A stretch of DNA of 42,787 nt from an uncultured Bacteroidales bacterium (GTDB lineage Bacteria > Bacteroidota > Bacteroidia > Bacteroidales > Bacteroidaceae). The stretch is from the NCBI GenBank assembly GCA_902799355.1, contig CADCAG010000038.1, positions 1 to 42,787 on the forward strand. The letters run 5' to 3'. Positions 1-9,335 of this stretch are shown here, in pieces; position 1 is the first letter of the stretch, and each line of letters begins with the position of its first letter. A program made the position numbers and the translations under genes. The notes beneath the pieces were generated by a model. The model made no database searches, was not told the DNA's origin, and saw only the letters and a list, made by a program, of their open reading frames with translations.

Positions 1-363
1 GCCAAACGTTGCGTGAAGGTTCCCAACAACTGGATTATCGACGCCATCGAGGTCTTCTCCAGCGACTATGCCACACAATGCATGAAGCGCCTCACGGCTG
101 ACATCGATGCAGGATATGTCTGGATGACCAACAAGAAAGGCCACTCCATCTATCGCAATGTTGACCAACAAGCCACAGAACAGTTGTCAGAGAACGAGGG
201 TAAGCTCGTCTATGGCTACACCTTGGGCGTTGACGACAGCACCGACCCCAGCGGCATCGATGCAGAGGCCAGCATCCAGCAGGGTGCACACATCATATAC
301 CAGAACAGCAACAATGCCACCAACGATTTCCACGAACGCCAGCTATGCTCACTAAGAAAATAA
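1..363 (+). CDS. DUF4876-like surface protein, C-terminal end (5' truncated by window)
   Basis: The reading frame is open from base 1, so the gene begins outside the window; the GTG at 13 is an internal valine rather than a likely start. The visible ~120 residues run from a PNNWIIDAIEVF segment to a tail with NSNNATNDF. That tail resembles the NNSSEDF segment of the protein at 2018-3619, and both look like the Bacteroidota DUF4876 / lamin-tail-like family of secreted proteins. The stop overlaps the start of the next gene (345) by 19 bp, so the two are probably co-transcribed and translationally coupled. DUF4876 and DUF6850 genes are usually found together near TonB-dependent receptors. The function is unknown and the family call is from memory. 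Confidence 0.6.
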   Translation, partial: AKRCVKVPNNWIIDAIEVFSSDYATQCMKRLTADIDAGYVWMTNKKGHSIYRNVDQQATEQLSENEGKLVYGYTLGVDDSTDPSGIDAEASIQQGAHIIYQNSNNATNDFHERQLCSLRK

Positions 364-1958
364 CCGCCCTCCTGTTTGGTATGCTGGCATTGAATGCCAG
401 CACACTCTTCGCTCAAGACTCCCTGCTCTTGCGCGACTACCGCTTCGTGCAGCAGTCGTCGCCCTGGCTCACCCAGCGCAATGCTGCTGCCCTGACGCTG
501 TTTAACAGCGAGAATATTGCGGAGGCAGAGGTGTCGTTCGCTCATGCCAATGGAGAGCTGACAAACTTCAGTGGTTCGCCCTCGCTGAACAATTTCCAGG
601 GTGCCATCGAGTCGTACTACCGTCTCAGTCCGCGTGCTGTCGTCTATGGTGCCATCAGCTACGACAACCTGTCTGGCAAGGATATGACGGGGTCTGTGTT
701 CATGCAAGACCGCCTACCCTTTGACATTGTGGAGGACTCGCTGACCAATCTGGGGCGCAAGCATCGCGACACCTATCACCTCGTGGGTGGCTTCGGCTAT
801 CAGGTGGTCAACGGCTTTTCCGTTGGCATGAAGGCCGACTACACTGCTGCTAACTACGCCAAATACAAAGACCTGCGCCATAAGAACAAGTTGATGAACC
901 TCGACTTCACAGCCGGTGTGCTGGGCAGTTTCAAGATTCATGGTTCAAACCTCCATATTGGCGCCGACTACACCTACCATCGTCGTACGGAGAGTGTGGA
1001 GTTTGGCACCTACGGCAAGGCTGACAAGGTGTATAAGTCGCTCATCGACTATGGAGCGCTGATGGGTATCGTCGAGCAGTTTGGCAACGACGGCTATACG
1101 GACAAGACCAACGAGATGCCCCTCTTCGAAGACGCTCATGGTGTGGGACTGCAACTGGAGTTCATGCCCCTCTTTCTTACCGCTTCCTACAGTCACGCAA
1201 CGGGCTACTATGGTCGTCCGTCGCAGTACACCATCACCTATACTGACCACGATCGCGACATCTTCACCCTGCAGGGGCGTGTCTCCTACGCCTTCAGTGC
1301 ATCAAGGTTCGCTCTCGATGTCCGTTACCAGAGCGAGACGCTGGAGAACCGCATCAACACCTATCGCGGACTGATCAACAACTATGGTGCCACCCACTAC
1401 GAATACTACGACGCCACGAAAAGTGGCGAGAAAGGCTGGCGCAACTTCGATATCGACTATACCTTGCACCTGGGCATTCGCCACAAACTGCCCACATGGA
1501 CTATTACCGCTGGCTACCACTGGCAACAGCGCGACATCACGGCCTACCTCTATCCCTACTATCGTCAGCAGCAGTTGAGCACCAGCGAGATAGCAGCCAG
1601 TATGACGCGCAATCTGGACATCAAGGGTGGCATCCTTGGCGTAACGCTGAAGGGTGGTTATCAGACAGGCTCTGGCGACCCCTACCATGATGGCTCCTTT
1701 GTGACACCCAGCGCCAAACAGCCTCAGCCTGCTACGATGGAGACCTTCCTCTATCGCAACTATGAGTACCTGACAGCCAAGCAGTACCACCTCGGCCTGC
1801 AGCTGAAGTACTGCTTCCTCTTCCCAGGCACTCGTCTGAACACTTTTGTGCGCACAGCCTTCGACTATCGCAAGGCTACCTCTCCCGATGGATCTCCATC
1901 GAATCTGCATAATCCTAGCCGCACCACCTTCCTCATCGCTGCTGGTCACACCTTCTAA
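345..1958 (+). CDS. DUF6850-type outer-membrane beta-barrel protein
   Basis: A 537-residue protein with a signal peptide (MLTKKITALLFGMLALNASTLFA, cleavage near residue 23-24). The remainder is rich in alternating aromatic/polar strands and ends in a phenylalanine (HTF), as outer-membrane barrels do. Many segments read as barrel strands, for example HLVGGFGYQV, FSVGMKADYTA and YHLGLQLKYCF. It resembles the DUF6850 family, which accompanies DUF4876 proteins in Bacteroidota. The start ATG at 345 lies inside the end of the preceding gene and is the only start that gives a complete signal peptide. The role is probably surface uptake or assembly, but no substrate can be read from the sequence. Confidence 0.75.
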   Translation: MLTKKITALLFGMLALNASTLFAQDSLLLRDYRFVQQSSPWLTQRNAAALTLFNSENIAEAEVSFAHANGELTNFSGSPSLNNFQGAIESYYRLSPRAVVYGAISYDNLSGKDMTGSVFMQDRLPFDIVEDSLTNLGRKHRDTYHLVGGFGYQVVNGFSVGMKADYTAANYAKYKDLRHKNKLMNLDFTAGVLGSFKIHGSNLHIGADYTYHRRTESVEFGTYGKADKVYKSLIDYGALMGIVEQFGNDGYTDKTNEMPLFEDAHGVGLQLEFMPLFLTASYSHATGYYGRPSQYTITYTDHDRDIFTLQGRVSYAFSASRFALDVRYQSETLENRINTYRGLINNYGATHYEYYDATKSGEKGWRNFDIDYTLHLGIRHKLPTWTITAGYHWQQRDITAYLYPYYRQQQLSTSEIAASMTRNLDIKGGILGVTLKGGYQTGSGDPYHDGSFVTPSAKQPQPATMETFLYRNYEYLTAKQYHLGLQLKYCFLFPGTRLNTFVRTAFDYRKATSPDGSPSNLHNPSRTTFLIAAGHTF

Positions 1959-1968
1959 GACATAAAAA

Positions 1969-1999
1969 AAGTACCTGAAACATTAAGCCTCAGGTACTT
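1969..1999. terminator. Bidirectional hairpin terminator
   Basis: A perfect 10-bp stem (AAGTACCTGA / TCAGGTACTT) with an 11-nt loop lies between two convergent genes. It has A's before it and CTTTT after it, so it can stop transcription from both sides. Confidence 0.8.
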
Positions 2000-2017
2000 C
2001 CTTTTATCTATTATCGC

Positions 2018-3619
2018 TTACTTAATCACAATCTTCTTACCGTTTACGATATTCAGTCCCTTCTGCAGACTGTTCAGACGAATGCCCTGCAGGTTATAGA
2101 TAGAATTCTTAACTGTGAATTGTGAATTGTGAATGGTCTCGATGCCTGTAGCGTCAGCGATGATAGCCTCAACAGAGATAGGCATCAGGAACCAGCCTGT
2201 CATGTAGTAAAGTACGACACCCGTTATCGAGGTTGCTTTTGCGGGCCACTCATAGCCATCGGGCAGTATGCCAAACAGGTCACGTGCCTTTATTGTGTTG
2301 CCAGCAGCATCTTTCAGCTGTTTGTTCAGACCATTACCAATCTGCGTAATCTCTACGTCGCTCAGCGTTACCAGACGACCGTAGTTAGCCTGTACGGCAG
2401 CCTCGGCGATGGTCATTGGCGTACCCATCAGTTCCGTTTCTGCAGCCTCGTAGGCAGACCATGAAGCATCAACAGTCAGCGAATGCTCGTAAGCTTGAGA
2501 GGGGACGTTCACATAGTCCACATCTGTAATTTCCTTTGTTCCAATAACATAGCCGTTCAGCACTGTCGACTTAACGAGGTTGACACCCTTGATGACTGTA
2601 GCACCAGAGGCATCCTCCACATAGTACGCTCTATCGAGGTCGTTGAAGGCATTGACACGTGCATCGGTCAGCGCCAGTTTCACGACCTTACCATTCTCTA
2701 TGGCATTGAACTCTGCGATGGTGGCAGCCTCTTTCACGTCATATACGCGAGGCTGTACATTCCACAGCGACTCAAAGTCTTCTGAAGAGTTGTTGGTGTC
2801 CTGCAGTACCTTGCGACTGCCATCGTTGCTCACTACTTTACGTGCAACAGCCTGGCAGTTAAAGGCATTGGGGTCTGCAGTGCAGGTGAAGCCAGCATCG
2901 TAGGCGTCAGTAAAGCGCTTGTCGTCAGCTGATGGAGTCTTCTGCTTGACGATGTCTACAGCATCGATGCTGTTAGCCATGGGGATGATGAGATACTCAT
3001 TGCCCGTTTCCTTACCCTTGGGATAGGTTTTGGCACAGTTAGCAATGTCCGTATCAGCCTTGAACAGTGCAATACCGTCAGGGCCAGGATTCACGAAGTT
3101 GATGTAGTCCTGCGAAGCATTGGCAGAGTAAGCAATCGTCATGGCAGGCACAGCCTCTGAGTGGAAGTTGAAGGCATTGTTGGCACTCTTCAGTTCAAAG
3201 TCGGCCGTGCTCAGGTCTACCTGCCCTTCAGCTATCTCGCTGTGGTCGATGGCACAATTGGTGATAACAAGGCTCTTGCCAGGCTCCATCAAGACGGGAC
3301 TGCCTGCAGGAATCTGGAACACCTGCTTGAAGACGGCCATACCCTCCTTGTCGTCCACCATGTCGGTAGCAGCCCATGCGTTGGCTGCTGCATCTGTATT
3401 GGCCATAGCGACATAGGTTCCTGCCACATCAATAGTCTCTGCAGAGTTGTTGTAGAGTTCGATGTACAGATGACACAGATAGTTCTTGGGGGTAGCGCCA
3501 TTCAGACGCGTGCTGCCTGCATAGAACACCTTGCCGATAACCAGTTTGCCTTGCAAGTCCTGCGCACTGGCACTCAGTGCTGCCAAAAACACAAATAGTA
3601 GCGTAAATAATTTCTTCAT
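2018..3619 (-). CDS. Secreted lamin-tail/DUF4876-like protein with C-terminal sorting-type tail
   Basis: A 533-residue protein with a clear signal peptide (MKKLFTLLFVFLAALSASA-Q). The N-terminal half (about residues 25-200) has the pattern of lamin-tail-like domains (LYIELYNNSAETIDVAGTYV). Residues ~265-290 carry an RKVVSNDGSRKVLQDTNNSS motif, as in DUF4876 proteins. A second beta-rich region (about 300-490) resembles OB-fold modules often found in Bacteroidota surface proteins. The last ~30 residues (IYNLQGIRLNSLQKGLNIVN and following) are the tail typical of Prevotella secreted proteins and resemble type A sorting signals. The linker before that tail is encoded by a heptanucleotide tandem repeat (2115-2135). 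The gene is monocistronic, with its own -7 box at 3678-3686. Confidence 0.7.
   Translation of the reverse strand: MKKLFTLLFVFLAALSASAQDLQGKLVIGKVFYAGSTRLNGATPKNYLCHLYIELYNNSAETIDVAGTYVAMANTDAAANAWAATDMVDDKEGMAVFKQVFQIPAGSPVLMEPGKSLVITNCAIDHSEIAEGQVDLSTADFELKSANNAFNFHSEAVPAMTIAYSANASQDYINFVNPGPDGIALFKADTDIANCAKTYPKGKETGNEYLIIPMANSIDAVDIVKQKTPSADDKRFTDAYDAGFTCTADPNAFNCQAVARKVVSNDGSRKVLQDTNNSSEDFESLWNVQPRVYDVKEAATIAEFNAIENGKVVKLALTDARVNAFNDLDRAYYVEDASGATVIKGVNLVKSTVLNGYVIGTKEITDVDYVNVPSQAYEHSLTVDASWSAYEAAETELMGTPMTIAEAAVQANYGRLVTLSDVEITQIGNGLNKQLKDAAGNTIKARDLFGILPDGYEWPAKATSITGVVLYYMTGWFLMPISVEAIIADATGIETIHNSQFTVKNSIYNLQGIRLNSLQKGLNIVNGKKIVIK
2115..2135 (-). repeat. In-frame heptanucleotide tandem repeat inside a CDS
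   Basis: Three copies of GTGAATT (the last ends in G) lie within the secreted protein gene and encode part of an HNSQFT linker just before its C-terminal tail. The complement AATTCAC is the same heptamer that forms the intergenic array at 22004-22028. Confidence 0.8.
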
Positions 3620-3640
3620 AAGCTTGTCTTATATATTAAT

Positions 3641-3692
3641 AATGTGTACTTCATTAGCGGATAGTGACTAACGCGCTGCAAAAGTACACATT
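3641..3692 (-). promoter_or_regulatory. Promoter of the 2018-3619 gene, enclosed by an 11-bp inverted repeat
   Basis: The -7 box TACTTTTGC (3678-3686, read on the minus strand) fits TAnnTTTG. AATGTGTACTT (3641-3651) and AAGTACACATT (3682-3692) form a perfect inverted repeat with 30 bp between them. The distal arm overlaps the -7 box, and the proximal arm lies in the leader. The outer arm is upstream of the expected transcription start, so this is more likely a DNA operator than an RNA hairpin. Confidence 0.55.
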
Positions 3693-3697
3693 ATTTC

Positions 3698-3727
3698 AAT
3701 ACCCTACAATCGCTAAAAGTAGGTATT
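3698..3727 (-). terminator. Possible asd terminator hairpin
   Basis: AATACCCTAC and GTAGGTATT pair with one bulged base across an 11-nt loop, downstream of the asd stop codon. There is no convincing T-tract on the minus strand, so the call is weak. Confidence 0.3.
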
Positions 3728-3752
3728 TAAGAGGGGCACTATAGCCCTAAGT

Positions 3753-4766
3753 TTACTTCACATTGCCGACCTTAATCAGGTACTCACCAATCTGTACGGC
3801 ATTGAGGGCAGCACCCTTGCGAATCTGGTCGCCAGAGAGCCAGAAGGTCAGACCGTTCTCGTCAGAGAGGTCTTTGCGCACGCGACCAACGAAGACGTCG
3901 TCCTTGCCAGCAGTCTCCAGTGGCATGGGGTACACGAGGTTGGCAGGGTCGTCGACCAGCGTACAGCCAGGAGCTGCAGCGATAGCCTTCTGTGCCTCCT
4001 CGACGCTGATGGGCTTCTCGGTCTCAATCCACACGCTCTCAGAGTGTGAGCGTAACGAGCTGACACGCACGCACATAGCTGAGCACTTGGCATCGGTATG
4101 CATAATCTTCTGCGTCTCGTTGTACATCTTCATCTCCTCCTTGGTATAGCCGTTGGGCTGGAAGACGTCAATCTGGGGAATCACGTTGTAGGCCAGCTGG
4201 TGAGGGAACTTCTTGATGGTCTTCACCTCGCCTTCTTCTACCATCTCCTTGTACTGCTGCTGCAGCTCGGCCATAGCAGCGGCACCAGCACCCGAGGCGC
4301 TCTGATAAGAGCTGACGTGGATGCGCTTGATGTGCGAGATGTTCTCCAGTGGCTGCAGTACAACGACCATCATGATGGTGGTGCAGTTGGGGTTGGCGAT
4401 GATGCCACGAGGACGGTTCAGCGCATCGGCAGCATTGCACTCAGGCACTACCAAGGGTACGTCGTCGTCCATGCGGAAGGCGCTGGAATTGTCAATCATC
4501 ACAGCACCATACTTGGTGATGGTCTCTGCAAACTCCTTTGACGTGCCTGCACCAGCAGAGGTAAAGGCGATATCAACATCCTTGAAGTCGTCGTTATGCT
4601 GAAGCAGTTTAACGGTCAGTTCCTTACCACGGAAAGTATATTTAGTTCCAGCAGAACGCTCAGAACCAAACAACACCAATTCATCCATTGGGAAATTTCT
4701 CTCGTCAAGGAGGCGCAGGAATTCCTGGCCTACGGCGCCTGAGGCACCCACAATTGCTACTTTCAT
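3753..4766 (-). CDS. asd: Aspartate-semialdehyde dehydrogenase
   Basis: A 337-residue cytosolic enzyme that reduces aspartyl phosphate to aspartate semialdehyde with NADPH, the branch point to lysine/diaminopimelate, threonine and methionine. The start at 4766 ([13 protein letters not shown]) puts the nucleotide-binding GASGAVG at residues 7-13. The frame stays open upstream to 5147, but that would run through the promoter and into the divergent gene. The catalytic cysteine is in NPNCTT (Cys128), followed by the family's [10 protein letters not shown] region and the HSESVWIE segment. The length is normal. The gene is transcribed alone from a -7 box at 4800-4808, divergent from the antiporter. 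Confidence 0.95.
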   Translation of the reverse strand: MKVAIVGASGAVGQEFLRLLDERNFPMDELVLFGSERSAGTKYTFRGKELTVKLLQHNDDFKDVDIAFTSAGAGTSKEFAETITKYGAVMIDNSSAFRMDDDVPLVVPECNAADALNRPRGIIANPNCTTIMMVVVLQPLENISHIKRIHVSSYQSASGAGAAAMAELQQQYKEMVEEGEVKTIKKFPHQLAYNVIPQIDVFQPNGYTKEEMKMYNETQKIMHTDAKCSAMCVRVSSLRSHSESVWIETEKPISVEEAQKAIAAAPGCTLVDDPANLVYPMPLETAGKDDVFVGRVRKDLSDENGLTFWLSGDQIRKGAALNAVQIGEYLIKVGNVK

Positions 4767-4799
4767 AAGTCTTATACTACATTGATTGAATTTCCGCCT

Positions 4800-4808
4800 G
4801 CAAAAGTA
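4800..4808 (-). promoter_or_regulatory. asd promoter -7 box
   Basis: TACTTTTGC on the minus strand matches the Bacteroidota TAnnTTTG element and lies about 33 bp upstream of the asd ATG. No clear -33 TTTG was found. Confidence 0.65.
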
Positions 4809-4850
4809 CAAAAAAACTTTCATTTTGTTCCATATTTGCCGAAAAAGTTG

Positions 4851-4858
4851 TAATTTTG
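4851..4858 (+). promoter_or_regulatory. Antiporter promoter -7 box
   Basis: TAATTTTG on the plus strand fits TAnnTTTG, 17 bp before the ATG at 4876. TTTG sequences at 4824 and 4835 are candidate -33 elements, but neither has the ideal spacing. The box is divergent from the asd promoter. Confidence 0.6.
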
Positions 4859-4875
4859 CACAAATTAATTGATAT

Positions 4876-7005
4876 ATGATGTCATATTTCCCCATAACCA
4901 GTCCGACACTGATTTTCTTTGTCGTGCTGCTCATCATCCTGTCGGCGCCCATCATCATGGGTAAGCTGCGCATTCCCCACATCATCGGTATGGTGCTGGC
5001 GGGCGTGCTGATTGGCGAGCACGGACTGAACATTCTGGAGCGCGACCACTCGTTCGAGCTCTTCGGCAAGGTGGGACTGCTGTACATCATGTTCCTGGCA
5101 GGCCTGGAGATGGAAATGGAGAGTGTCAAGAAGAACTCCAAGCGCATCCTGTGGTTTGGACTCTTGACATGCCTGGTACCGTTGGTGCTGACCTACGTGA
5201 TGGCCACGTGGCTGCTGGACTACTCGTCGACGGCCTCGTTCCTCTTGGGTTGCATCATGGCGTCGAACACGCTCATCGCCTACCCCATCATCTCGCGCTA
5301 CGGCATGGGGCGTCACCCCAGCGTGATGCTCAGCGTGGGCGCCTCGATGCTGTCACTCTTCATGGCTCTGATGATGCTGGCAGCGCTGTCGGCATCGTAT
5401 AGCAAGGACGTGGGCATCGGCTTCTGGCTGCTGTTCATCATTAAGTTTGTAGCCTTCCTGGCGCTCAGCATCTGGGGCATCCCCAAGGTGACGCGCTACT
5501 TTCTGCGTCGCTACTCGGATGCCATCATGCAGTTCATCTATGTGCTGGCCGTCATGTTCCTCTCGGCAGCACTGTCCGAGGCCATTGGTGTCGAGGGCAT
5601 CGTGGGAGCCTTCATCGCAGGCCTTATATTAAATAGGTATATACCCCATGTGTCGCCACTGATGAACCGCATCGAGTTCATTGGCAATGCCATCTTCATC
5701 CCCTACTTCCTGATTGGTGTGGGCATGCTCATCAATGTCGGCTCCTTGTTCGAGGGCTGGCGCATGCTGGGTGTGGTGGCGCTCATCGTCTTCTTCGGCA
5801 CCTTCGGCAAGGCGCTGGCAGCCTACATCTCCAGCCTCTTGTTCCGACTGACGAAGGCCGAGGGCCACATGATGTTCGGCCTGACCTGTGCTCACGCTGC
5901 CGGTGCCATCGCCATGGTGATGGTCGGCATGCGACTGGAGGTATCGCCTGGCCACTATCTGGTCAACAACGAGATGCTGAACGGTGTGGTTATCATGATT
6001 CTCATTACCTGCATCATCTCGACACTCATGACGGAAAAGGCATCGCAGGAGATCACGCTGATGGGCAGTCGTGCGGGCAGTGGGCTCCCCACTGACTCCT
6101 CCCACTCTTCGAAGAACGAGAAGGTGCTGCTGTGCGTGAAGTACCCTGACATTGCACCCCAACTGCTGGAACTGGCACTCATGATGCGCAACCCCAAGCG
6201 CAAGAACGACCTCGTGGCCTTGAACGTGGTGTACGACGACGTCAATGCCAGCAACCACCGCGAGGCGGGACTGCAACTGCTGGAGCGCCTGCAACAACGT
6301 GCCTCGGCTGCCGACCTGCAGATGCAGACGCAGGTGCGCCTGTCGTCGAACATCGCCAACGGCATCAAGCACGCCTTCCGCGAATTCGGCTGCTCAGAGA
6401 TTATCATGGGTATGCACGTGCACACGGATGTCAACCCCAAGTTCTGGGGCGAATTCCTGCAGAGCTTGTATAATGGTCTGAACCGCCAGATTGTGCTGAC
6501 GCGCTTTGTGCAACCCCTGAACACGCTGCGACGCATACAGGTGGCCGTACCCTCGCGCGCTGAGTTCGAGCCTGGCTTCCACCGCTGGCTGGAGCGCTTG
6601 GCACGCATGGCAGGCAATCTGGACTGCCGCATCCAGTTCCATGGGCGCAACGAGTCGCTCGAGCTGATTCGCGAATACATCAACAACCGCCACCCCAGCG
6701 TGCGCGCTGAATACACCTTCATGGCTCATTGGAACGAGCTGCCCCGTCTGGCTGAGAACATCAGCAACGACCACATGTTCGTCGTCATCACAGCCCGTAA
6801 GGGTACCATCTCGTACAAGACGGCCTTGGAGCGCCTGCCCAAGGAGCTCATGCAGCACTTCTCTGGCAAGAACCTCATGATTCTCTTCCCAGACCAGTAT
6901 GGTACGCAGAAGGAGGAGTCGATGACGTTCACTGCCGCTCAGCACCAGGAGGAGAGCAGCTACTATGACATCATCGCCCGCTGGATTAACAATCACCGCA
7001 AATGA
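4876..7005 (+). CDS. CPA2-type cation:proton antiporter with C-terminal USP-like domains
   Basis: A 709-residue inner-membrane protein. Residues 1 to ~400 contain about 12 hydrophobic segments of the Na+/H+ (or K+/H+) exchanger fold, starting [20 protein letters not shown] and including the [18 protein letters not shown] region. Residues ~420-709 are soluble and look like two universal-stress-protein-like repeats ([36 protein letters not shown]). In the segment where CPA2 exchangers normally carry ion-binding acidic residues ([15 protein letters not shown] to [15 protein letters not shown]) no Asp is visible, so the transport mode is uncertain. The stop overlaps the next gene's start by 4 bp (ATGA). 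Two tandem ATGs (4876, 4879) are possible starts. Confidence 0.85.
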   Translation: MMSYFPITSPTLIFFVVLLIILSAPIIMGKLRIPHIIGMVLAGVLIGEHGLNILERDHSFELFGKVGLLYIMFLAGLEMEMESVKKNSKRILWFGLLTCLVPLVLTYVMATWLLDYSSTASFLLGCIMASNTLIAYPIISRYGMGRHPSVMLSVGASMLSLFMALMMLAALSASYSKDVGIGFWLLFIIKFVAFLALSIWGIPKVTRYFLRRYSDAIMQFIYVLAVMFLSAALSEAIGVEGIVGAFIAGLILNRYIPHVSPLMNRIEFIGNAIFIPYFLIGVGMLINVGSLFEGWRMLGVVALIVFFGTFGKALAAYISSLLFRLTKAEGHMMFGLTCAHAAGAIAMVMVGMRLEVSPGHYLVNNEMLNGVVIMILITCIISTLMTEKASQEITLMGSRAGSGLPTDSSHSSKNEKVLLCVKYPDIAPQLLELALMMRNPKRKNDLVALNVVYDDVNASNHREAGLQLLERLQQRASAADLQMQTQVRLSSNIANGIKHAFREFGCSEIIMGMHVHTDVNPKFWGEFLQSLYNGLNRQIVLTRFVQPLNTLRRIQVAVPSRAEFEPGFHRWLERLARMAGNLDCRIQFHGRNESLELIREYINNRHPSVRAEYTFMAHWNELPRLAENISNDHMFVVITARKGTISYKTALERLPKELMQHFSGKNLMILFPDQYGTQKEESMTFTAAQHQEESSYYDIIARWINNHRK

Positions 7006-7766
7006 TTACAATAGAAAATATCACCAAGAGCTTCGGCTCACTACAAGTACTGAAAGGCATCGACCTCCACATAGATCGTGGCGAGGTAGTCAGCATCGTC
7101 GGCCCCAGTGGAGCCGGCAAGACCACCCTGCTGCAAATCATGGGCACACTAGACCGCCCAGACAGCGGAACGGTGCGCTTCAATTCTTTGACCTCTGGTC
7201 AAAGTGTGGCGTTGCAATCCGTCGACGTGACCGCCCTCTCTCAGAAGAAGCTGGCCGACTTCCGCAATCGCCACATCGGCTTCGTGTTCCAGTTCCACCA
7301 GCTGCTGCCTGAGTTCACCGCTTTGGAGAACATCATGATACCTGCCTACATTGCGGGCACCTCGCAGAAGGCCGCCAAGCAGCGCGCCCAGGAGTTGCTC
7401 AGTTTCATGGGACTCTCCGACCGCGCCAGCCACAAGCCCAACGAGCTCTCTGGTGGCGAGAAGCAGCGCATTGCCGTAGCGCGTGCCTTGGTCAACAACC
7501 CTGCCGTCATCCTGGCCGACGAGCCCTCAGGGTCGCTCGACTCGAAGAACAAGCAGGAGTTGCACCAGCTCTTCTTTGACCTGCGCGACCAGTTCGGCCA
7601 GACCTTCGTCATCGTGACCCACGACGAGGGCCTCGCCTCCATTACCGACCGTACTATTCACATGCGGGACGGCCTCTTGGACGTCCCTGTGGTCAGCGGT
7701 TCCCCCGCTGACATAAACGATTCAGACCTATGCTTAAACTCGGAGATTACAACACCCTCAGAATAA
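7002..7766 (+). CDS. lolD: LolD-type ABC transporter ATP-binding protein
   Basis: A 254-residue ABC ATPase. Walker A is GPSGAGKT (34-41), followed by a Q-loop in [11 protein letters not shown], the signature LSGGEKQR, a Walker B ending [12 protein letters not shown] and the switch His in VTHDE. The order and the SGSLD D-loop fit the LolD/MacB group, which powers release of lipoproteins from the inner membrane together with LolC/E permeases. No permease lies beside it. It has a short insertion around residues 60-75 ([18 protein letters not shown]) and a longer C-terminal tail than usual for LolD. It overlaps the antiporter by 4 bp and the next gene by 37 bp, so the three are almost certainly one transcript. 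Confidence 0.8.
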   Translation: MITIENITKSFGSLQVLKGIDLHIDRGEVVSIVGPSGAGKTTLLQIMGTLDRPDSGTVRFNSLTSGQSVALQSVDVTALSQKKLADFRNRHIGFVFQFHQLLPEFTALENIMIPAYIAGTSQKAAKQRAQELLSFMGLSDRASHKPNELSGGEKQRIAVARALVNNPAVILADEPSGSLDSKNKQELHQLFFDLRDQFGQTFVIVTHDEGLASITDRTIHMRDGLLDVPVVSGSPADINDSDLCLNSEITTPSE

Positions 7767-8353
7767 AGAAGCGCACCGACTTCGGCCTCTACCTGGACGG
7801 AGGCGACGAGGGCAACATCCTGCTGCCCAACCGCTACGTGCCCAAGGGCTACGTCATCGGACAAGAGCTGGAGGTATTCCTCTACCTCGACCAAGACGAG
7901 CGCATCGTGGCCACCACCGAGCACCCCATCGCCAAGGTCGGCGAGTTCGCCTGGATGGAGTGTGCCTGGACTAACGAGTATGGCGCCTTCCTCAACTGGG
8001 GCTTGATGAAAGACCTCTTCTGCCCTTTCCGCGAACAGAAGACGCGCATGGTCAAAGGACAGCGCTACTACGTCTACGTCATGGAGGACGAGAAGACGCA
8101 CCGACTGATGGCTACCTCCAAGGTGGAGCGCTACCAGAAGAAGACGGGCTACGAGCTGAGCCTGGACTTCGCAGAGGTGCTGCTGGCCTATCTGCAGGAG
8201 CACGACGGCCAGTGCGAACTGGGCGACAAGAGCCCCTCAGAAGCCATTGCCGCCCGTTTCGGTGTTAGCAAGAAAGTGTATAAGAAAGCCATCGGCGACC
8301 TCTACAAGCGCCATCTCATCACCATCAGTGACGAGGGAATCAGCCTGGCCTGA
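7730..8353 (+). CDS. CvfB-like S1-domain RNA-binding protein, short form
   Basis: A 207-residue protein starting [19 protein letters not shown]. The N-terminus has a first S1-like domain (1-~65) and a second (~70-140, with SKVERY at its end). The C-terminus is the CvfB winged-helix ([32 protein letters not shown]...). Usual CvfB/YitL-type proteins are near 280 residues and have a third S1 domain between these parts. Here [11 protein letters not shown] passes almost directly to the winged helix, so about 70 residues are missing without loss of frame. RNA binding with an effect on gene expression is inferred from the family. It starts inside the preceding ATPase gene. Confidence 0.75.
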   Translation: MLKLGDYNTLRIKKRTDFGLYLDGGDEGNILLPNRYVPKGYVIGQELEVFLYLDQDERIVATTEHPIAKVGEFAWMECAWTNEYGAFLNWGLMKDLFCPFREQKTRMVKGQRYYVYVMEDEKTHRLMATSKVERYQKKTGYELSLDFAEVLLAYLQEHDGQCELGDKSPSEAIAARFGVSKKVYKKAIGDLYKRHLITISDEGISLA

Positions 8354-8358
8354 CCCTC

Positions 8359-8562
8359 CTACTCCGTATACTCCAGAATATCCCCTGGCTGACAGTCCAA
8401 CGCCTTGCAGATAGCCTCCAGCGTCGAGAAGCGGATGGCCTTGGCCTTGCCCGTCTTCAGGATGGAGAGGTTCGCCTGCGTAATGCCAATCTTCTCGGCC
8501 AGCTCTTGTGACGACATCTTGCGCTTGGCCATCATCACGTCTACATTTACGATAATACTCAT
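8359..8562 (-). CDS. YozG-type HTH transcriptional regulator
   Basis: A 67-residue XRE/Cro-like protein that is nearly all helix-turn-helix (KRKMSSQELAEKIGITQANLSILKTGKAKAIRFSTLEAICKALDCQPGDILEY). It belongs to the short YozG group, which is repeatedly found next to DUF2975 membrane proteins, as here (12 bp downstream of one). It probably represses its own operon; candidate operator repeats lie at 9336-9414. Its stop is 5 bp from the stop of the convergent CvfB-like gene, with no terminator between them. Confidence 0.85.
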   Translation of the reverse strand: MSIIVNVDVMMAKRKMSSQELAEKIGITQANLSILKTGKAKAIRFSTLEAICKALDCQPGDILEYTE

Positions 8563-8574
8563 AGTGTCAACGGT

Positions 8575-9333
8575 TTAGATGGTCAGTTCCTGTTCGTCCT
8601 TCAAGTCCTTGCCCTTCAGGATGATCTGCGAGATAATCATCAGTACCAAGCCGAAGACAATGTAGTAGCCGCTGGCGGGTTGCCAATAGATGTCGTAGTA
8701 AGCCATCAAGACCTGCTCGCGGAGCATTTGTATCTGGATGTAGCTCGTCACATTAACCACGAGCCAGGTGGCAACGAGCAGCCAGCCCGCCGTCTCCAGC
8801 CGTTTGGCAATCTGCGACACAAAGATTTCGCCTTTGTAGACAGAACGTACCACCATCAGGACGATGACCAGCAGCCAGATGAACAGAGGCAGCGCAGCAC
8901 ACGACAACAGCGTCTGCGTCAACATGAAATCGGGCGATGCTTTCTCGAAAGGCATCTCCAGCTTCACCTTCTGCATCTCCACCATGCAGGGATTCCCCTT
9001 AATGCTGCTATAGAGGAATTTGTCGTCGGCGCCACGGATGGGTCTGACGGGGACGGTTACCTCGAACGTCGGCTTGAACTGCACACTCCATGACGAGGAG
9101 GTGCTGGTGTCGCGCCTGCCGTTAGTGGTGTCCACATTGATGGTGGTCTGCCTGTCGATTTTTGCAAAATCTTCCTTTAAGGAATCCAGGGTGAGCACCT
9201 CGCCATCGCGCGTTTCACATGAGTAATTCTCGAAATTGAACGTGAGCGAGAGCACTGTTCCGACTAGTACGATGGCCGTCAGGACACTGTAGAATTTCAG
9301 CTTGTTCTTCAGAATAGATTGAATTTTCTTCAT
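8575..9333 (-). CDS. DUF2975 membrane protein
   Basis: A 252-residue predicted inner-membrane protein with four hydrophobic segments: near the N-terminus (YSVLTAIVLVGTVLSL), then LLSCAALPLFIWLLVIVLMVV, AGWLLVATWLVVNVTSYI and YYIVFGLVLMIISQIIL. Between the first and second segments is a soluble, probably periplasmic, part of ~100 residues. The fold and pairing with a YozG-type regulator match the DUF2975/YoaS arrangement. The function is unknown; a membrane sensor or partner of the regulator is inference only. Confidence 0.8.
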   Translation of the reverse strand: MKKIQSILKNKLKFYSVLTAIVLVGTVLSLTFNFENYSCETRDGEVLTLDSLKEDFAKIDRQTTINVDTTNGRRDTSTSSSWSVQFKPTFEVTVPVRPIRGADDKFLYSSIKGNPCMVEMQKVKLEMPFEKASPDFMLTQTLLSCAALPLFIWLLVIVLMVVRSVYKGEIFVSQIAKRLETAGWLLVATWLVVNVTSYIQIQMLREQVLMAYYDIYWQPASGYYIVFGLVLMIISQIILKGKDLKDEQELTI

Positions 9334-9335
9334 AA

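Noticed and set aside
4767-5147. Upstream extension of the asd frame
   Set aside because: It crosses two promoters and overlaps the start of the divergent antiporter. The enzyme begins at its nucleotide-binding motif at 4766.
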